This document shows positions 60,527 to 64,000 of a DNA stretch of 64,000 nucleotides, one piece after another. The position numbers and the translations under genes were made by a program. The stretch is taken from assembly GCA_963804375.1 (NCBI GenBank), contig CAWDQE010000014.1, forward strand, positions 1 to 64,000, given 5' to 3'. Under the pieces are notes generated by a model. It ran no database searches and was not told where the DNA came from. It saw only the letters and a list, made by a program, of their open reading frames with translations. Each line of letters begins with the position of its first letter. Positions within the stretch are counted from its first letter, which is position 1. The DNA is from JANXQG01 sp963804375 (GTDB taxonomy: Bacteria; Planctomycetota; Planctomycetia; Pirellulales; Thermoguttaceae).

Positions 60527-62212
60527 TAGAAAACCGACTGACATTTTTTCCGAGGAGGACTAGTCATGGATGACACTTGGTGCCGGGAGTTCTTCTCCCA
60601 ACCCACGCATCCCTATCACCGTCGCTACGAGGCGCTGTGCGCAGTATTTCTGGAAGGACGCTCGCAGAAGGAAGTGGCCGATTGTTTCGGTTTCCAGTAC
60701 AGTTCATTGCGACAGCTCGTGTACGAGTTTCGGCAGCAGGGCGACCCGACGGCCGCCAGCCCCCCCTTTTTCGCGAGTTGAGGGTCGGACGGCCTGCGGC
60801 AACCGTCGAGATGCCAGACGAGCACGAAACTGCTCAAAAGGAAATTCCCGAGGTGGCTGACCGTCGGGAACTGGTGTTGTCGACGGCCGATCCCTTGCGG
60901 CTAAGGACGCGTGTCGCGGGGCTGTTTCTGTTCTTGCCCTTGCTGGCGCGGCTGGGGTTCCACAAGCTGGTGCAGAAGGCCGACTATCCCGGCTCGAAGA
61001 TGGTGCCCGCCGATGCCGCCTTGCTCAGCCTGCTGACGTTGAAGCTCGTGGACAAGGAGCGACGGAGCCACATCGACGACCTCAACTTCGAGGAGGCCCT
61101 GGGGCTATTTGCCGGTCTGAACGTGCTGCCCAAGAAGAGTTTCGCCGCCGACTACTCCTACCGGACGCAGCGCCGACAGCAAGAGAAACTGCTGGCCGGG
61201 TGGGTCAAACAAATCTCGCCGCTGTTGTTCCCCGAGGCCCGCTCCTTCGCACTGGACTTTCATCCCATTCCCTATCGCGGCGAGGATGCCGTGCTGGAGA
61301 ACCACCACCTTCCCTGTCGAGGCCAGGCCGGTCCCAGTGTGCAGACGTTCTTCGCACAAGAGCACGAAAACCGCGTGTTTTGCTATGCCAACGCCAACCT
61401 GACGCGGGACGAGCAAGCGGGCCAAGCCATGCGCTTTGTGGAGTTTTGGCACGCCTTGACCGGCCACGATCCCGAGTGGTTGTACTTTGATTCCAAGCTC
61501 ACGACGTATGCCGAACTGTCCCGCCTGGACGAGCGCGGCGTCTCCTTCGTGACGATTCGTCGCCGCGGATCGAATCTTTTGAAGCAACTCGCTCGGCGAC
61601 CGGCGCAGGATTGGACCGGCGCCGTGATTGACATTCCCAAGCGACGGCAGAAACGGATCCGTTATCTTGAGCAAAGTGTCAGGCTCGAAGGCTATGCAAA
61701 AGAGGCACGGCAGATTGCCGTCACCGGCTTGGGACGCGAGGCCGCCACCTTGTTCCTGACGAACAACCTCGAAGCGAGCGCTCGCGACGTGATCATGAAC
61801 TACGCCCGCCGCAATCGGATCGAAGACGGGCTGGGGACGAACGTGAACTTTTTCCACATGGATTGCCTCTCCAGCGAAGTTCGCCTGAACGTCGATCTGG
61901 ACGTGACGCTGACCGTCATCGCCAACGGCTGTTACCGCTGGCTGGCTCGACAACTGAAAGGCTTTGATACCGCAAAGCCCAAGCTCCTGTATCGTAAGTT
62001 CGTCGAGACCGGCGGCCACATCGAGGTCGAGCCGAACCGCCGACTGGTAGTGACCTTCGATCGACGGAGTCACAATCCCATCCTGCGCGAAGCTGCGCTT
62101 GACCGAGACTGTCCGCCGATTCCGTGGCTGAAGAACTACCGGGTCGAGTTCAACTACCTGTAACTGACCTCTCCCTGCCCACCCGTCTGGCGAAAAATGT
62201 CAGTCGGTTTCC
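60527..62212 (+). mobile_element. Transposon with frameshift-type transposase
   Basis: The ends carry inverted repeats: left GAAAACCGACTGACATTTTT at 60527, right (reverse complement) GGAAACCGACTGACATTTTT at about 62211. One transposase gene lies between. A longer inverted repeat (CGCCGATTTCCGCAGGG) at 60300-60316 and 62214-62230 lies just outside, next to a further end-like sequence on the left, suggesting nested or repeated insertions. Confidence 0.75.
60566..62163 (+). CDS. DDE transposase made by -1 frameshift at C7T5
   Basis: ORF A (60566-60781) encodes an HTH part (RYEALCAVFLEGRSQKEVAD, YSSLRQLVYEFRQQ). ORF B continues in the -1 frame with LFRELRVGRPAATVE and a DDE-type transposase: ALDFHPIPYRGEDAVLE, LYFDSKLTTYAELSRL, MNYARRNRIEDGL. 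At the switch lies CCCCCCCTTTTT (60760-60771), a C CCC CCC slippery site in the right frame. The fused product has about 532 residues. GAGGAGG precedes ATG 60566. The family is IS4/IS1634-like; I cannot fix it. Confidence 0.8.
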
Positions 62213-62412
62213 CCCCTGCGGAAATCGGCGTTGAACAACTAGAAAAGCGAGTACACGGCCGTCCAGCACTCCCGCTCGCAAGCCGGGCACCGTGCTCACC
62301 GTCGTCGTGGCAAGCCATCGTCAACTTCGCGGAACAGGGCCGTCCGCCACACGAAAACGACTCCCGACCCCTGGACGAAAATGGCGTAGAATGGCCAAAA
62401 CAGCACCGAGGG

Positions 62413-62480
62413 AGCAGCGGGGGACACCCCCCTTCCGAATCATAATCCGCGTGTCCGGGGTTCGAAGCCCTGCGCTGCTA
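62413..62480 (+). tRNA. Degenerate tRNA-like remnant (anticodon CAT?), possible attachment site
   Basis: AGCAGCG at 62413 pairs fully with CGCTGCT at 62473-62479, and CGGGGTTCGAAGCCCTG is a good T-arm. Between them AATCATAATCCGCG recalls a CAT anticodon arm, but the 5' half of that stem and the D-arm do not fit. An integrase C-terminus ends 11 bases further on, as expected for an att site. Confidence 0.45.
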
Positions 62481-62486
62481 CTTCAC

Positions 62487-62509
62487 AACCCTATATGTCG
62501 TATAGGGTT
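62487..62509. terminator. Perfect hairpin at the integrase 3' end
   Basis: AACCCTATA-TGTCG-TATAGGGTT, nine pairs. It overlaps the stop codon of the integrase remnant and could be a bidirectional terminator or a core recombination site. Confidence 0.6.
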
Positions 62510-62712
62510 GCGTCGTCTTGCTGGCCGCCGTTTTCCCCTTCGGCGGGGGCGCCAGTACCAGAAACGGTACCTTGGTGGCCGAAGTCCCGATAAAGGTCGT
62601 CGGCGATCTCGGCACAATCCAGGCTGACGTAATAGGCCATCGTGGTCCGGATGTTTTCGTGCCGCATAAGCCGCATCAATACCGGCGTCTTGACCCGCTT
62701 CGCCCATCGGGG
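62491..62712 (-). pseudogene. C-terminal fragment of a tyrosine recombinase
   Basis: The reverse strand encodes RWAKRVKTPVLMRLMRHENI, RTTMAYYVSLDCAEIADDLY, including the RH box and the catalytic tyrosine context. This is a different family from the integrase at the left edge. Everything upstream is replaced by a UvrD fragment. Confidence 0.7.
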
Positions 62713-63104
62713 CGAAGAAGGCCCTGGCCCTGTTCGATGCGCTGGAGGAAGCCGGCAAAGATTACCGGGCGTGGCGGCAAAGCAGGCCGCCCGCCGCCGC
62801 CGATGATTTCTGGCCGGGCGTCAGAGGGCTGATGCAGGATTTGACCGGGGCCTCGTGCGGCGACGTGCCGGCACAGATCCACCGGGCGGCCCAGTTTTAC
62901 AAGCCCCTGGCCGAGCAGAAGTTCGACAACCCCATCGAGCGCCTGCAGGATCTGGAGCAGTTGGAGCTGGTGTCGGGCCGATTCCGTGATCGTGCCACGT
63001 TTCTGGCGGAACTGGCCCTCGATCCGCCCGGATCGTCCCAGGCGATTTCCAACGAACCGCCGGCTGACGGTGATTACCTCGTCCTCAGTACGATGCATTC
63101 CGCC
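62703..63104 (+). pseudogene. UvrD/Rep-type helicase fragment
   Basis: It encodes KKALALFDALEEAGKDYRAW, DVPAQIHRAAQFYKPLAEQK, NPIERLQDLEQLELVSGRFR, FLAELALDPPGSSQ and DYLVLSTMHSA, the region leading to helicase motif V/VI (normally followed by KGQEW). Both ends are missing, and it continues in frame-shifted fashion into an unrelated peptide. Confidence 0.75.
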
Positions 63105-63297
63105 CCTCGCTGGCGCCGTTCGACCCCAAGACCTTCCGGCAAATCGGCCCCACCTCGACGCCCACCCTCACGTCCGACAGCCCGGCGCATAACCTGGTCA
63201 TCGGCAGGGTCGACAATCACGGAATCACGTCGCCGGCTACGGTCTACTGGGATAACCTGGTCGTGGACTGGTCCCATGCCGTTTTCCCCCTCCTGCC
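63105..63297 (+). pseudogene. C-terminal fragment of an unknown, probably secreted, protein
   Basis: A frame here reads SLAPFDPKTFRQIGPTSTPT, NLVIGRVDNHGITSPATVYW, DNLVVDWSHAVFPLLP and stops next to the following ATG. The beta-rich end ('VYWDNLVV') looks like a jelly-roll or hydrolase end. It is joined directly to the helicase fragment. Confidence 0.45.
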
Positions 63298-63528
63298 ATG
63301 AAGTGCTCTCGCAAACGCATCGTCGTCACCGGCGTCAGCCGAGGGCTCGGGCGAGCCCTGGTCGACGGCTTCATCCCCGGCATCATCGACACGGAGATGC
63401 TGCAGAGTTGCTTCGGGGCCGACGCGGGCAACTACCCCGATCCGGCGGCGTGGGCAGAGAAAGCCGTCCCATGCCTGCTGAAGCTGGGGCCAAAGGACAA
63501 CGGCAAGCCGATGGAGGTGCCGGAGTAA
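63298..63528 (+). pseudogene. Short-chain dehydrogenase with large internal deletion
   Basis: The first 21 residues are an SDR start with the nucleotide-binding motif IVVTGVSRGLGRALVDGF. The frame then jumps directly to an SDR-like C-terminal end, PGIIDTEMLQSCFGADAGNY. About 150 residues, including the Ser-Tyr-Lys active site, are missing, although the frame is intact (76 codons). It is not a functional dehydrogenase. Confidence 0.7.
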
Positions 63529-63716
63529 CCCAGCTTCCCGACGTCGAGGCCGATCAAACGCCAGGGCCGATCTGACCGACCGCCTGCGGGCCGAGGGAAG
63601 TCGTGAAAGAATTGCGGGACTTCACAGCGCGTCAATTGGCAGCATGCGCATCCTAAGTTACAATCGGTACTGTTGTTTACGACTATTCTACATCCAAGTC
63701 TCTCGGAGGTTCTCGC

Positions 63717-64000
63717 ATGTCACGTTCATCAAAGATTCGTGCCGCCCTTGCTGTTGTCGTGGTCGTAGCTCTCGGCACGCCCGCAATCTCCCGTGATAAT
63801 GCTCGTGTCGTCGCGCCGGACGTTGCCCTCGCACGGCTCAAAGAAGGCAATCACCGCTTTGTCGCCAACCCGACAAGCAAAGGCAAGCCAACGGCTGCCA
63901 GGCGTATCGAGACGGCGCAGTCCCAGCATCCCTTTGCGATTATCGTCGGCTGTGCCGATTCACGCACTGCGCCCGAGTTGGTTTTCGATCAGAACATCGG
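63717..64000 (+). CDS. Beta-type carbonic anhydrase, exported, cut by window end
   Basis: GGAGG lies 7 bases before ATG 63717. A signal peptide (IRAALAVVVVVALGTPAIS) is followed by ALARLKEGNHRFVAN and IIVGCADSRTAPELVFDQN, which carries the zinc cysteine and the Asp-Arg dyad of beta-carbonic anhydrases (CO2 hydration). The rest, with the His/Cys zinc ligands, lies beyond the window. Export suggests periplasmic action. Confidence 0.85.
   Translation, partial: MSRSSKIRAALAVVVVVALGTPAISRDNARVVAPDVALARLKEGNHRFVANPTSKGKPTAARRIETAQSQHPFAIIVGCADSRTAPELVFDQNI

Overview
The window looks like a chromosomal segment of a GC-rich Planctomycetota bacterium, possibly Pirellulales-like. The evidence is paired ECF sigma factors and Ser/Thr kinases, a kinase-TPR-FGE fusion, PEP-CTERM and Delta-60 secreted proteins, a DUF1580-type small protein, and the integrase family at the left edge. 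All assignments come from reading the sequence; no database search was run.

Layout. 1-6.9 kb: a tRNA 5' half, a divergent tyrosine recombinase, several small helix-turn-helix proteins and a GHKL-ATPase protein, forming a small mobile island. 7-12 kb: a sigma factor/kinase pair and a tandem class II aldolase, each bordered by copies of a dispersed structured repeat. 12.5-19.5 kb: Delta-60, GloVer and PEP-CTERM secreted proteins with duplicated and broken fragments. 19.8-29.4 kb: a second sigma factor with a giant kinase-TPR-FGE gene, IS110/CHC2 genes and a third kinase. 30-49 kb: mostly catabolic and secreted enzymes, including a TPP decarboxylase, a hydroxyacid dehydrogenase, alpha/beta hydrolases, a clan GH-A hydrolase, a creatininase, a 1.6-kres propeller/CBM9 protein and an SGNH hydrolase.

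49.6-58.4 kb is the striking part. On the minus strand there is a nearly gap-free array of 43 tRNA or tRNA-like genes whose anticodons cover all 20 amino acids. Embedded in it are an HNH nuclease gene and a 103-residue EF-Ts-like gene. At the 3' end are five tandem Y-RNA-like genes, two carrying circularly permuted tRNA-like modules, and then a Ro60/TROVE gene. Seven tRNAs carry an inserted ACC...GGT hairpin at one of three different positions, eleven have C instead of the near-universal U at position 33, and one is split by an IS4-family element that left a 12-bp target duplication. The EF-Ts piece, HNH gene and all-amino-acid tRNA set suggest a phage-derived translation and RNA-quality-control module; that is inference.

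58.8-63.7 kb holds decayed mobile DNA: RepB-like partition genes, a large-recombinase fragment, a frameshift-type transposon, an integrase C-terminus beside a tRNA-like remnant, and UvrD and SDR fragments. A beta-carbonic anhydrase gene runs off the right end. Frameshifts and fused gene fragments are common. Some are surely real decay, but consensus or assembly errors cannot be excluded from the sequence alone.
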